Positions 11,201-18,535 of a stretch of DNA of 64,000 nt are shown here, piece after piece; the stretch's first letter is position 1, and each line of letters opens with the position of its first letter. Under the pieces are notes generated by a model, which was not told the DNA's origin, did no database searches, and worked only from the letters and a program-made list of their open reading frames with translations. The translations under genes were made by a program, and so were the position numbers. This DNA comes from Roseobacter ponti (GTDB lineage Bacteria > Pseudomonadota > Alphaproteobacteria > Rhodobacterales > Rhodobacteraceae): contig NZ_CP048788.1 of the NCBI RefSeq assembly GCF_012932215.1, forward strand, positions 744,001 to 808,000, written 5' to 3'.

Positions 11201-14200
11201 GCGCCGAGACGCTGAACCTCGGGTATTTCGATGATCGAAGCATCATCGGCCTTGCGTTTGATCCCGAGGATCCGAACACCATCTGGGTCACCGACAACGC
11301 AAATGTGCCCCGGTCGGGCAAGGCGTTTGATACGGAAGACTTCTCCGGCCAGCTGACAAAGATCACGCTGGGCAGCGGTGGTGCGTTCGAAACCGCCGTG
11401 GCGGAAACCTATATCACCGGTCTGCCGCGTTCCGGTGGTGATCACGTCACCAACTCCATCGAATTCCGCGCAAACCCCGATGCTGGTGTGGATGGTGCGC
11501 CTGAATACCTGCTCTACTTCACCCAGGGCTCGAACTCCGCGGCAGGCAGCCCTGATAACGCCTGGGGCTTCCGCCCTGAGCGTCTGTTGTCTGCGGCTGT
11601 GCTTGAAGTCGATCACACGCGCGACACCACCGATGGCCCGTTCGATGTGCAGACTGAGCCTTATGATCCTGCAGTGAATGATCCGACCTTTCGGACCACC
11701 GATGCGTTCAATGCCGACGGGACATTCCCGGAATTCTATGACCCGTTCGCCGACGGCGCGGTTCTGAAAATCTATGGTGAAGGTATCCGCAACGCCTATG
11801 ACCTCGTCTGGCATTCCAACGGCAACCTCTACGTGCCGACAAATGGTACAGCGCGCGGCGGCAACACGCTGGATGATCCCGATACGGACATCAACGAAGC
11901 CATCACCGGTCTGGACAAACAGTTCGACTATCTCTTCCAGGTGCAGGAGGGCGGCTATTACGGTCACCCCAACGAACTGCTGGACAACTATGTGGTGAAC
12001 GGCGGTGCCGGTGGCGATCCGAACATCTATGGCTCTGACAACGCGGCCAATACGTCAGACGGCGGTAATGAATATGCCGACGGGGTCGTACGTGACGCGG
12101 ACTATGACATCGACGGTGCCTATTCGCTCGATTTCAACAAGTCCCCCAACGGCGCGACAGAATATTTCAACGATGCCTTCGGGGAAAACCTGCAGGGGGC
12201 CGTGCTCTTTGCCCAGTTCTCACAGGGCGACAATGTCCGCTATGTGCTGGTCGATCCCGTGACCGGGCGCATCACCTTTGACGACGTTCTGCGCCGCCCT
12301 GGCGGGGATGAGATCAACGAATATATCGATCCGCTCGACATCATCGAAAACCCCCTGACCGGGCAGCTCTATCTGATGACACTGAACCGCGGAACGGGGG
12401 GCAGCGAGATTATCCTGCTGAACCCCGCACCCGGTGGTGTGGCGACGGACAATACGGCAGATGAGGGCAATGATCTGGCTCTTGTGGTGGTCAATACCGA
12501 CGATCCTGCAAATGTGGTCTTTGAGATCGTCGGTCTGGATGACGATATCCAGACCATCACTGTCGCCTTCGATGGCGGTGCCGCTCAACCGGTCACACCG
12601 GACGGCAACAATCAGTTCACAGCCAGTGTCGGTGCCGACAGCGGCACAGTCAGCGCGGTTCTTACCGTGACTGACGACAACGCTAACACCGCCTCCGACA
12701 CAACGACCGTTGTGTTTGACACAACCGGCGACGGCTCGACCACAATTGACGCACTTTCATTTACCGTGCTCAGCACGCTGACAGGCACTTCCGCCACCAT
12801 TATCCGGGACATCAATGACCCGAGCACACATGAAAGCGGTGGCGGCAACGACTCCAACGGCGACGGGCTGAACGACGGCTTTGACGGCGGTGGCTATCTT
12901 GACCCGAACGGGGTGGCCGAAGACAAGGCATCGTTCACATATGTCGCGGCAGCGGCCGGCGTATATGAGTTCAGCTTCCGCGTGGCGGCCAACAATGACC
13001 GCTCGATCAGCATCAATACCGGTGATCAGGCAGTGCCGATCACGGTCAACACCGGATCTTTCACCAACTGGCAGAGCGAAGTGATCACTCTGACGCTGGA
13101 GGCCGGGGTCAACACGATCGTCATCGAACAGACGAGTGCATCCGGGCCCAATATCGACAGTGTGACGATCACGCCGCAGGATGTGGAAGATGTCACGGCC
13201 GATGAGGGCGGCGATCTTGATATCGTCGTTGTCGATCTGAGTGATCTGTCGAATGCGAGCTTCTCGATTTCGGGTGCAGACAACGATCTGACAACGCTGT
13301 CGGTTGCTTTCTCTGACGGGACGGCCACGGCGACAGCCACGCCGGTGGGCAACGGTCTTTTCACCGTTGATCTGAGCGGTCTGTCCGGAGACGCCACCGC
13401 CATCCTGACGGTGGTCGACGACGCCGGAAACATCGCAACGGATGCGGCGGCCTTCTCGCTCGACGAGACCATTCCGAACGACGGCACAGAGCAGGTGAAC
13501 AACCTGACCTATGTTATCTATGAGGCGGAAAACGCGACACTTGATGGTCCGGTTGTCGCCACAGAAGACCGTACGCAATCAGGTGATTTTGTGGACTTTG
13601 ACGGCACGACCGATCAGAGCATTACCTGGACGGTGCAGGTGCCGCAGGACGGCGACTATGCGCTCGACATCATCTATGCTCTGTCGACGTCCAAAGATCC
13701 GCGGCCTATGACGCTGAGCGTCGATGGCACGCTGATTGAAACGCTCGCCTTTGCCCCAAACAGTAATGATCTGGAGACCTCATGGGGGCCTCAGACTACG
13801 ACGCTGACGCTTGATGCAGGGGTGCACGAGATTACCGTGACAGCACCGGGTGCCAACGGTCCGAACGTGGACTATCTGCGCATCACCCAGTCGCCACTGA
13901 CGGAGCCTCTGGATCTGACAGCGGATGTGGGGGATGATCTGGCGCTGATAGTCATTGATCAGACTGATCCCGCAGCGGTCGTGCTGGAGATCAGCGGACT
14001 GGATGATGACATCACCACGGCGCAGATCACTTTCGGCGGCGGGGCACCACAGTCTGTCGCTGCTGTAAACGGTCTCGTGACGCTCGACAGCGGTATCACC
14101 TTTGGTCAGGTGCAGGCGGTGCTGAGCATTGTCGATGACGCTGAAAACACCGCTTCGGCAGAGGTGGAGGTCACAATTGCGCCCGAGGGCAATCCGAACG

Positions 14201-17200
14201 CGGATATCGGGGTGCAGAGCCTTGATGCGGCGTTCTTCTCAGACAGGCTGCACTTCTCCTATCTGGAGAACAACACCGCTGTGACCACTGCGCGTGATTT
14301 CAAAGACTCAGCAACCGTGCGCATCGAGAACACCGGCAGCGAAGATCTGGAGTTCCTCGGGGCGACAGTTTCCGGTCCGTTCGATCTGGCCGATGAAACG
14401 GTCTTTGACAATCTGGTTCTGGCAGCCGGGCAAACCATCGATATTGAAGTCCTGTTCGACAATACCGAGATCAACCCAAAGCCTGCCAACAATCAGAACG
14501 GCGTGCAGACGGGTGAGCTGACGATTGTGACCAATGACGCGGAAGACCCCTTCGTCACGGTTGATCTTGCCGGGTTCTGGCAGCCCCGCGATGAGGGCGG
14601 AAATGAGCCTAACATCAATGAGGTGTGGCAGCTCTTCGGCTTTGGTAATCAGATCGACGGTTTGTCCCTCACCGGTGGTGGCGGCAGTTCGACGCTCGAT
14701 TTCTTCGACCTCTATCTGCCTGAAGACGAAACCGAGGTTCTGTCGCCTTACTGGCAGATTGCCGAGGGCTTCACAGAGGCACGGATTACCCAGATTGCGG
14801 CCTATCACGGTCCGGGTGGTGCATCGCTGGGTCTGCACGGGCCCGGAGATAAGGGCGGCTCTAACGAGATCAGTTTTGGCAGCCACGAAGGCACCGATAA
14901 CCAGACTGTGCTGCCAACCCGCAGCAACGACGAGCAGATGACGCAGACCTTCACAAATGCCACCATTCCCGATGGCTGGACAGGCGACAACGTCTTTGGC
15001 ATTGAAGTCGCTGGTCTGTCCACTGATCCGACACTGAACCCGACAGGCGCCGGAGCGCCAACGCAGGCGCAGCTGGATGCCAGGTTCCCCGGAGAGGGAT
15101 ACACCGTGGTGAACGGCAACGTCTTTGACGGTGACGGCAATCCGATATCCGACGGCTACACCGTGCGGGTATTCCAAGCCGTCGACCCCGAAGGCACCGC
15201 GATCGACAACGTGTTCCTCGTGGTCATGGACTACACCGGCATTAACTATGACTATAACGACAATATGTACGTTATTGAGGGTGTGCAGCCTGTCTTTAAC
15301 GGCGCACAGTTTGTTGTCTCGGGTCTTGATGACGCGGCAGCGGACGACCGGCTCGTCTTCACCAATATCGAGAATGGTCCGGCAGGCCAGGAGTTCCGCA
15401 ACGAGGCGACATTTACGATCTCGAACCCCGGGTTCGCGGCCGCGGCCATCGAAGATATCACCATCGGCGGTGCCGATGCGGATGCCTTCGAGATCTCGGG
15501 CGGATCGCCGGCGTTTATCAACCCCGGTCAGTCGCTGGATATCACTGTGACCTATACCGGCATTGACGGCGTTAATGATGATGCAGCGGTGCTGCAGCAG
15601 GCGGTGCTGACCATCGCATCACCGCTGGGCGACCAGACGATATCGCTCGCCGGTCTTGCGCAGTTCCAGTCAGAGGAGGGCGAAGAGCCAACCGTCGCAC
15701 AGATTGTCGAGGCCTTTGGCTATACGACTGATGTGGCCCAGGACGCTCTGGACAATGACGGGGTGGTAGAGGCGGTCGGTGATGAGGTTCTGATGCCGTA
15801 TCTGCAGCGTCTGGACGACACAAAACCGGTAGAGGTCATCAACATGGCGGCCTTCCTGCAGCAGGGCAATATCAGCCGGCTCAGCATCCATGACACGGAT
15901 TCTGATGATCTGACCGAGCTCTTTGCAGGCGACGACAATCAGGGTCAGACGGTCCTGCCCGACGGTCTTGTCGTCGGTACAGGCGACACCGGCTCAGTTG
16001 GCCGCGCGATACTGAACCGGGATACCGGCTTTGGTCTCAAGGTCACTGTGGATGGTCGCCCGACCTTTGCGGCATGGACCGATCCTGAGATCAACAAGGC
16101 AGACGATGCGCTTGGCGTGACGGACGAGGGGCATTACATCCGCTTCTTTGAGGCCAAGGATGCCAATGGCGATGTGATCGAAGGCACATTTATCGGGATC
16201 CAGGATTATCCCGGTGGTGGCAACTTTGATTACAACGATGCCATGTTCCTCGTGACTAACGTCCAGCCTTACGATCTGTCGGCTGCTGAGGATGCGAACG
16301 GCAATAACATCAACGATGCGCTGGAAACCGACACCGACGGTGACGGCACGGCGGACTTCTTTGATGGTGTTCAGGCGCCCGACACACAGGCACCCTTCGG
16401 TGGCACAGCACCTGTTCTCAGCGACAGCCTGAGCGTGGATGCTGATACCTTTGACACCGGTGGTCAGGGTGTTGCCTGGAATGACGATCCGGGCAAAAAC
16501 GGCGGTGACCCGAACCGGACGGACAGTGACGTGGAGATCATCGGCGGTGCGATCGCATTTATCGAAAGCGGCGAATGGGTTGAATACACGGTCAATGTCA
16601 GTGAAGCGGGGATCTTTGATCTCTCGACTATTGCCAAGGCGCCCACCAGTGCCGCGACGATCAATGTTTCGCTAGAAAACGGGCCGGTGCTGGCAACGAT
16701 TACGCTGCCGGATTCCAACGGATCCGGCGACAACAGCTTTGCCGGAACCGACTTCGGGGCAACTGATCCTGTTCAGATCGCTCTGGCGGCGGGCGAGCAG
16801 ACGCTGCGGTTCACCTTCGGCGGAACCGTGGCCACAAACGGCTATGTGATGGACTTCGAGAGCTTCAGCCTTGAGCGTGTCACACCGCCGGAGCCGACAG
16901 ATCAGACGCCGTTCCCGGGCCCTGATGCGCCTGGATTCACAGACGGTACCCTGACGGTTCTCGCTGCCAGCTATGACGACGGTGGTCAGGGTGTTGCCTA
17001 TAACGATGCAGCAGGGCTGCAGGGTGGCACAAACGGCGGCCGCACAGGATCCGACGTCGAGGTCACAGCACTGGGTGACATCGGCTGGATCAACAGCGGC
17101 GAGTGGCTGGAATACACTGTCGATGTTCCTTCTGCGGGCACATATGACGCGGGCCTTCTGATGGCGCTGGGTGGCGGGAGCGGTCGCACGGTCACAATCG

Positions 17201-18222
17201 ACGTGTACCGTCCCGGAGAGATATCGCCTTACGAATCCTCCGGAGCGGTTGCCAATGCGCCCACAGGTGGCTGGACCACATTCGCGCAGCGGAATGCGGG
17301 AGAGCTGTCACTGGAGGCCGGGCTGCAGGTGATCCGCCTGACATTCGAAGGCGGCAGCCAGGACATCCGGTCGTTCTCTCTCACTGAAACGGAAGAGCCG
17401 CCTGTCGGTCTCGATGCCATTGGTGAGGCCGGTAAGGTTACCTTCACGCAAACCGATGAGGATGCATGGTTCCTTGTGGAATTTGCTCAGGAACTGGACA
17501 ACCCTGCGGTAGTTATGGGGCCGCTGACGACAAATGACGCCAGCCGCTCGACTGTCAGGGTGCGGAATGTCACCGATGAAGGGTTCGAATTCCAGCTTGA
17601 CGAGTGGGATTACCTTAACGGGACGCATGCGTCGGAAACTGTCTCCTGGCTTGCCATTGAAAGCGGTACGCACACGGTTGATGGTCTGTCGATCACAGCC
17701 GGGATCGGCTCTGCTTCGGCGATAAGTTCCGACATCGCCTTTGGCACCGCATTTGATGACTCTCCTGTGGTTGTGGCTCAGGTAACCAGCACTAACGACC
17801 CGGACGCGGTTGTGGACCGGATCCAGGATGTGACCACGTCGGGCTTCTCCATTGAGCTCGATAACGAAGAGCTGACAACCGGGTTCCATCCGGAGGAAGA
17901 TCTCGCATGGATCGCCTTTGAAAAAGGCGGTGCCGCATCCGATGGGCTTCTTGCAGGCTCCACCGGAACTGCGGTGACGGATGAGCCCTTTGAGTTCGGC
18001 TTCGGCGGTGCCTTTGCCGAGGATGAGTTTGTCCTGATCGCGGATATGCAGACCGAAAACGGCAATGACCCGGCGCTTGTGCGCCTGACCCAGTCTGACG
18101 CGGATTCAGCGACGATCTTCATTGAGGAGGATAAATCCAAAGACTCCGAACGCATTCACGTGGCCGAAGATGTGGGCTACGTGGCGCTGCTGCAGGGTGA
18201 GATCTACGACGATATCGCCTGA
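2269..18222 (+). CDS. Giant multidomain extracellular adhesin-like protein (5317 aa), probable type I secretion cargo
   Basis: The start is ATG 2269, six bases after AAGGAG (2257-2262); an in-frame upstream TTG at 2200 has no such site. There is no Sec signal peptide, which fits type I export. Layout by residue (approximate): 1-950, CBM-like modules with GYSGTGYVDF-type motifs alternating with cadherin-like domains; 945-1043, a 99-aa tandem pair; 1044-1850, a galactose-binding-like domain, Ig-like and cadherin domains; 1850-2550, further CBM-like modules alternating with TADEG-type domains; 2556-2764, malectin-like; 2925-3385, beta-propeller like glucose/sorbosone dehydrogenases; 3390-3975, more alternating pairs; 3980-4671, two HYDIN/DUF4114-like units (DYNDNMY, DYNDAMF); 4674-4702, a thrombospondin-3-like DxDxDG stretch; 4711-5041, two CBM6-like domains; 5055-5317, three ~87-aa repeats. 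It is very acidic, I saw no cysteine, and I saw no RTX GGxGxDxLx repeats. Likely role: calcium-stabilised surface or released protein binding polysaccharide. Function is inferred. Confidence 0.85.
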   Translation: MPIDTIIFEGEDLTLTTTPSGSASLARTQFGNWEKNGIDASDGEDNGVAASNPGLPEFDEYGLRAGYSGDGYLDINGNAQPKASFTVDTADVPPGDYQLTIRGDSSTDRFIQIEIDGVVQTTDSVAAQSFGTGSFSEWELRTFDITIPESTEPVVITIVQVTATAAPNIDAIALHDIGEAVTFFAPEIVSVPVFEMEDNGSVVGTIEATDTQDVTGTDSTLSYALSGADVALFSISDTGELSFNEQPDADTPSSAAGNNTYSVTVEVDDGVESVTQDVTVNVVEAVVRPVIEPIIVLVEDAIIPDGADTVLRSQDGNPEGTVTGKDIYGLWEGYSGTGYIDFNTIGSGIAGDEAFSFDVTVAEAGLYSMHLRLMSISGNRPLDIGVNGITQQASVATSGTGFGNDTWLVRDAIPLELAEGTNTITIAIPDGVNNGPNIDAIAITTEGDAAPVFPASNEAPVFDNAPTAVDVEENASEVADFTVTDDGLGDVTYTLTGADAALFEISDTGSLSFITPPVFDDGDGATNSYNVSVTISDEANTDAVNGDSVVPETVDVVVTVTEEIVTPVIDPIIALAEDAVIPDGATTRLSSQVESFENPSSFGSKDAYGLWPGYSGTGYVDFNGDGTGITGVEAITFEITVAEAGVYDMYVRFTNNAPDRPLDIGVNGELQEAEAAFIGTGFGNWSVTDAIALSLDVGLNTVTFAVPAGKNNGPNIDAIAITSSGDPAPVFPAENEAPVFDVAPAAVDVAENTTEVADFSVADDGLGDVTYALSGPDAALFEISDTGSLSFIAAPDFETPGSDAGTNTYNVTVSISDEANTPAVNGTTVAPEMVDVVVTVTDVVGDVPPSAVTLTAVPFDEEVAGAVVATVAVTDPDTTYSAADLVLTDPSELFELVDGDAGVEVRLIAGEALDFEEALEPEISVSAAGVSSLPLTVIPTDVTEDVPASAVTLTAVAFDENVAGAVVATVAVTDPDTTYAAADLLLTDASGLFELVDGDAGVEVKLKAGEALDFEAGLEPQIFVSLGALNSETLTVIPEDIDEGPRQVTFEGAITSYSTQDRPDTGTATPTEAGTSLEVSGNLWKRVDIGEAFDITDNSKLLVDIEPGVNTPELVLIGFDADDSPFQVDENSIFNLAGSQTPPGTLVDLRGTGEVQPDGKLRFEIDLSGLAGQSFSSIVVASDDDNATDGYGSVTFSNVFLSNEPGDTGGNTAPETVGGGISDFSVDEGGSLEVDLPFIDQEGDPITYGFEVLDDTGAPVVVAGLGISGNVLSGPAPVLPGVYTINITADDGQGGIGTDSFEVTVVDINDAPVAQDVAFEPFFGAVGQAIDEIDIAQFAGAFSDPDGDTLELIVSGLPQGMSVNSEGVITGTPTDTGSGSFSIIARDPDGAESAPVIIELIIDAPQLGDEVIIEAEDFTGLPDALNFYSAAQVGASENRLIRVDGGEAGLVTSQLSLNGVAEGFYQVRIDMYDETDGTATFSLQIGGTVLASDATIDGLGEFNGDGVTGRGNAGQVGNSKTISFDPVVFIDADTLLTLSGQADGELLRTDRLVLTRVEQPNILPEAITLTSSEVAEATDGAVVGDLSATDPDGDDGAVSFTVADESPFEIVGTTLKLKAGQTLDFETITSIDVDVTAEDADGGISVATLTIAVTDVDEAPTGLILVGDSVDENAAGAIIGTLGATDPEDGTLTFSVTDPRFVVEGTTLRLADGVSLDAEDPTPVTVEVSVTDGTTPSSETFDITVNDVNEAPTLADGAVLNDVTVDFATGERVDLSVLGATDPDGDAVGFTVRSATTDPLPAGITIDGGELVVADDLAPGTYAIEVLATDGALDSAPVGLSVTVGDPAPFVPFEVQPSDASITLSTAPDGDATVTIHRDENVAGDAETAGGGKILENGIRAGYSGTGYVDFGDDPGDAAVFTFIVPVAGEYDLNIRYASQDAGGNPRTLDIAINDGDPATTVFASTGPGTGDAALQGFNVWGFVTQTVTLEAGQNTVSLIMSPGTNAGPNVDRIEITGAGTGPIVTDTTADEGDDLAATGPVDAVEAVDADAVDFTLAGVDDDIILVEASVNGGGFAEVIPVADIVTLDLSGAGEGEVTVTFRVSDEAGNTAETGASVTIGEVVVAPFDLTIQLEARDDTVTIIDDTGTGEGDPASTQVRDSLNPEANSNGGKVDGLWPGFNGTGYLDMGTDVGDAYSFEVDVPEAGEYVFDFRFNQGSGTTPTRPMTLSVGTEVAATLDFPSNGDWTIWQTESATVTLAAGVNVITMTNTVANGPNFDQVEITRAGVVPDTSADEDEFPLELGGPSGTLSPSQVGSISLNVSGDDEDIVKFEISFDGGTTRSEVPAIDADGDFVIDGSGLAPGLQTVTLIVTDDAGNEASDAISFFIPQPGIDPITLQAEDALITDLGAPGTGPDGRAETRIVNPENPDPFGNFRGGAVGDEYVDFGENPGDAITFTVDAPVAGTYTASIRYANGVDASRPLVLSVNDGAEATVDFVSTNPGAATNGWENWTDIDVTVTLTAGTNTVKLAIADGTSTGPNIDQITFTPDQVEPEQGSERFTDVIRVNFEAPPEGNGSFNAPAGYTTPAGFESDTGEAYGARGNGFTYGWVDIDDTTGEVTGTPLAQPTGSARFKDVVPEASDLQKTYLHFDYPGAPDGDRERAWEIEVENGTYELTVSIGDTGGQYDSDYVLNVEGVQFGNDWIPVNLAGEQLVGGAYNSSFDGEGFRSALFTGIVQVTDGRLTIDGTDGENVEIQWLDLQQIPDLTPEDGRTADLDYSKFVSAVAASTQDGQVTIEIGEDGTLPTGINPLSDIVVGVQLQTAENSGPDVAFTNGVKLVETLTGIEVAINVQVTGGADSMTIRPLSDLKEFTSYTLLVEDVLDLGSIFDADAPKRQFQDYSTTFVTGETPVVEAKEVAFTDQVILDATAAGAFGTDGGGFGYTSIEFGPDGKLYVATITGVINRWDVNPDGTLDLASAETLNLGYFDDRSIIGLAFDPEDPNTIWVTDNANVPRSGKAFDTEDFSGQLTKITLGSGGAFETAVAETYITGLPRSGGDHVTNSIEFRANPDAGVDGAPEYLLYFTQGSNSAAGSPDNAWGFRPERLLSAAVLEVDHTRDTTDGPFDVQTEPYDPAVNDPTFRTTDAFNADGTFPEFYDPFADGAVLKIYGEGIRNAYDLVWHSNGNLYVPTNGTARGGNTLDDPDTDINEAITGLDKQFDYLFQVQEGGYYGHPNELLDNYVVNGGAGGDPNIYGSDNAANTSDGGNEYADGVVRDADYDIDGAYSLDFNKSPNGATEYFNDAFGENLQGAVLFAQFSQGDNVRYVLVDPVTGRITFDDVLRRPGGDEINEYIDPLDIIENPLTGQLYLMTLNRGTGGSEIILLNPAPGGVATDNTADEGNDLALVVVNTDDPANVVFEIVGLDDDIQTITVAFDGGAAQPVTPDGNNQFTASVGADSGTVSAVLTVTDDNANTASDTTTVVFDTTGDGSTTIDALSFTVLSTLTGTSATIIRDINDPSTHESGGGNDSNGDGLNDGFDGGGYLDPNGVAEDKASFTYVAAAAGVYEFSFRVAANNDRSISINTGDQAVPITVNTGSFTNWQSEVITLTLEAGVNTIVIEQTSASGPNIDSVTITPQDVEDVTADEGGDLDIVVVDLSDLSNASFSISGADNDLTTLSVAFSDGTATATATPVGNGLFTVDLSGLSGDATAILTVVDDAGNIATDAAAFSLDETIPNDGTEQVNNLTYVIYEAENATLDGPVVATEDRTQSGDFVDFDGTTDQSITWTVQVPQDGDYALDIIYALSTSKDPRPMTLSVDGTLIETLAFAPNSNDLETSWGPQTTTLTLDAGVHEITVTAPGANGPNVDYLRITQSPLTEPLDLTADVGDDLALIVIDQTDPAAVVLEISGLDDDITTAQITFGGGAPQSVAAVNGLVTLDSGITFGQVQAVLSIVDDAENTASAEVEVTIAPEGNPNADIGVQSLDAAFFSDRLHFSYLENNTAVTTARDFKDSATVRIENTGSEDLEFLGATVSGPFDLADETVFDNLVLAAGQTIDIEVLFDNTEINPKPANNQNGVQTGELTIVTNDAEDPFVTVDLAGFWQPRDEGGNEPNINEVWQLFGFGNQIDGLSLTGGGGSSTLDFFDLYLPEDETEVLSPYWQIAEGFTEARITQIAAYHGPGGASLGLHGPGDKGGSNEISFGSHEGTDNQTVLPTRSNDEQMTQTFTNATIPDGWTGDNVFGIEVAGLSTDPTLNPTGAGAPTQAQLDARFPGEGYTVVNGNVFDGDGNPISDGYTVRVFQAVDPEGTAIDNVFLVVMDYTGINYDYNDNMYVIEGVQPVFNGAQFVVSGLDDAAADDRLVFTNIENGPAGQEFRNEATFTISNPGFAAAAIEDITIGGADADAFEISGGSPAFINPGQSLDITVTYTGIDGVNDDAAVLQQAVLTIASPLGDQTISLAGLAQFQSEEGEEPTVAQIVEAFGYTTDVAQDALDNDGVVEAVGDEVLMPYLQRLDDTKPVEVINMAAFLQQGNISRLSIHDTDSDDLTELFAGDDNQGQTVLPDGLVVGTGDTGSVGRAILNRDTGFGLKVTVDGRPTFAAWTDPEINKADDALGVTDEGHYIRFFEAKDANGDVIEGTFIGIQDYPGGGNFDYNDAMFLVTNVQPYDLSAAEDANGNNINDALETDTDGDGTADFFDGVQAPDTQAPFGGTAPVLSDSLSVDADTFDTGGQGVAWNDDPGKNGGDPNRTDSDVEIIGGAIAFIESGEWVEYTVNVSEAGIFDLSTIAKAPTSAATINVSLENGPVLATITLPDSNGSGDNSFAGTDFGATDPVQIALAAGEQTLRFTFGGTVATNGYVMDFESFSLERVTPPEPTDQTPFPGPDAPGFTDGTLTVLAASYDDGGQGVAYNDAAGLQGGTNGGRTGSDVEVTALGDIGWINSGEWLEYTVDVPSAGTYDAGLLMALGGGSGRTVTIDVYRPGEISPYESSGAVANAPTGGWTTFAQRNAGELSLEAGLQVIRLTFEGGSQDIRSFSLTETEEPPVGLDAIGEAGKVTFTQTDEDAWFLVEFAQELDNPAVVMGPLTTNDASRSTVRVRNVTDEGFEFQLDEWDYLNGTHASETVSWLAIESGTHTVDGLSITAGIGSASAISSDIAFGTAFDDSPVVVAQVTSTNDPDAVVDRIQDVTTSGFSIELDNEELTTGFHPEEDLAWIAFEKGGAASDGLLAGSTGTAVTDEPFEFGFGGAFAEDEFVLIADMQTENGNDPALVRLTQSDADSATIFIEEDKSKDSERIHVAEDVGYVALLQGEIYDDIA
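3133..4800 (+). repeat. Two tandem 834-bp units inside the giant gene
   Basis: Units 3133-3966 and 3967-4800 each encode ~278 aa: a CBM-like module starting PVIxPII and ending NNGPNIDAIAIT, then a cadherin-like domain with GLGDVTY and ALFEISDTGSLSFI. The near-identical motifs and equal length indicate a duplication within the gene. Confidence 0.75.
4804..5397 (+). repeat. Two tandem 297-bp units inside the giant gene
   Basis: Units 4804-5100 and 5101-5397 each encode 99 aa running from DVPxSAVTLTAV to LTVIPxD. Most residues match between the copies, for example AGAVVATVAVTDPDTTY and FELVDGDAGVEV. A cadherin-like fold is likely. Confidence 0.8.
17431..18222 (+). repeat. Three C-terminal ~87-aa repeats of the giant protein
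   Basis: Approximate units are 17431-17700, 17701-17958 and 17959-18222. Each has a hydrophobic strand with paired aromatic/acidic positions (FAQELDNPAVVMG, FDDSPVVVAQV, FAEDEFVLIADM), then a TND/TEN turn and a closing strand (VSWLAIE, LAWIAFE, VGYVALL). The resemblance to H-type-lectin-like beta-sandwiches is only an impression. The extreme C-terminus, where a type I signal would lie, ends VALLQGEIYDDIA. Confidence 0.6.
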
Positions 18223-18238
18223 TCAATCCGAAATACTG

Positions 18239-18270
18239 CGCCCGGCCTTTTATCTGTGGCCGGGCGTTTT
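18239..18270 (+). terminator. Rho-independent terminator after the giant gene
   Basis: A perfect 9-bp stem (CGCCCGGCC 18239-18247 with GGCCGGGCG 18258-18266) with a 10-nt loop is followed by TTTT. It lies 17 nt after the stop codon and closes the giant gene's transcript. The remaining ~265 bp to the convergent pcaG end show no gene. Confidence 0.88.
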
Positions 18271-18535
18271 CTGTTCCGATACCTCAGTTAATTTAATTCG
18301 GGCTCAGCTGGTCTCGCCGCGCATCACTGAGGCCCCGATGTACCCCCTAGCCCGGACCACCATGACTACGGTCCCGCGGCGCATTTGCGGACGCCTGAGC
18401 GCGTGGTGTATCTTTGGCGGCTGGCACCGGGATATACCCCGTCCGATCAGGGCCCGGCAGATCGCTGCACAACCGGGCATGAGCTGCGACTAATTCGGTG
18501 ATCAGAAACCGCATCACCGGTTCATTCAGGGCGCT

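Noticed and set aside
6634-12588. Long minus-strand open frames (421, 444 and 420 codons) opposite the giant gene
   Set aside because: They mirror the repetitive Asp/Thr/Val-rich coding sequence and have no domain or ribosome site.
2269-18222. RTX nonapeptide repeats expected for a type I cargo
   Set aside because: I looked for GGxGxDxLx tandem repeats and saw none; isolated Gly/Asp runs do not form the pattern.
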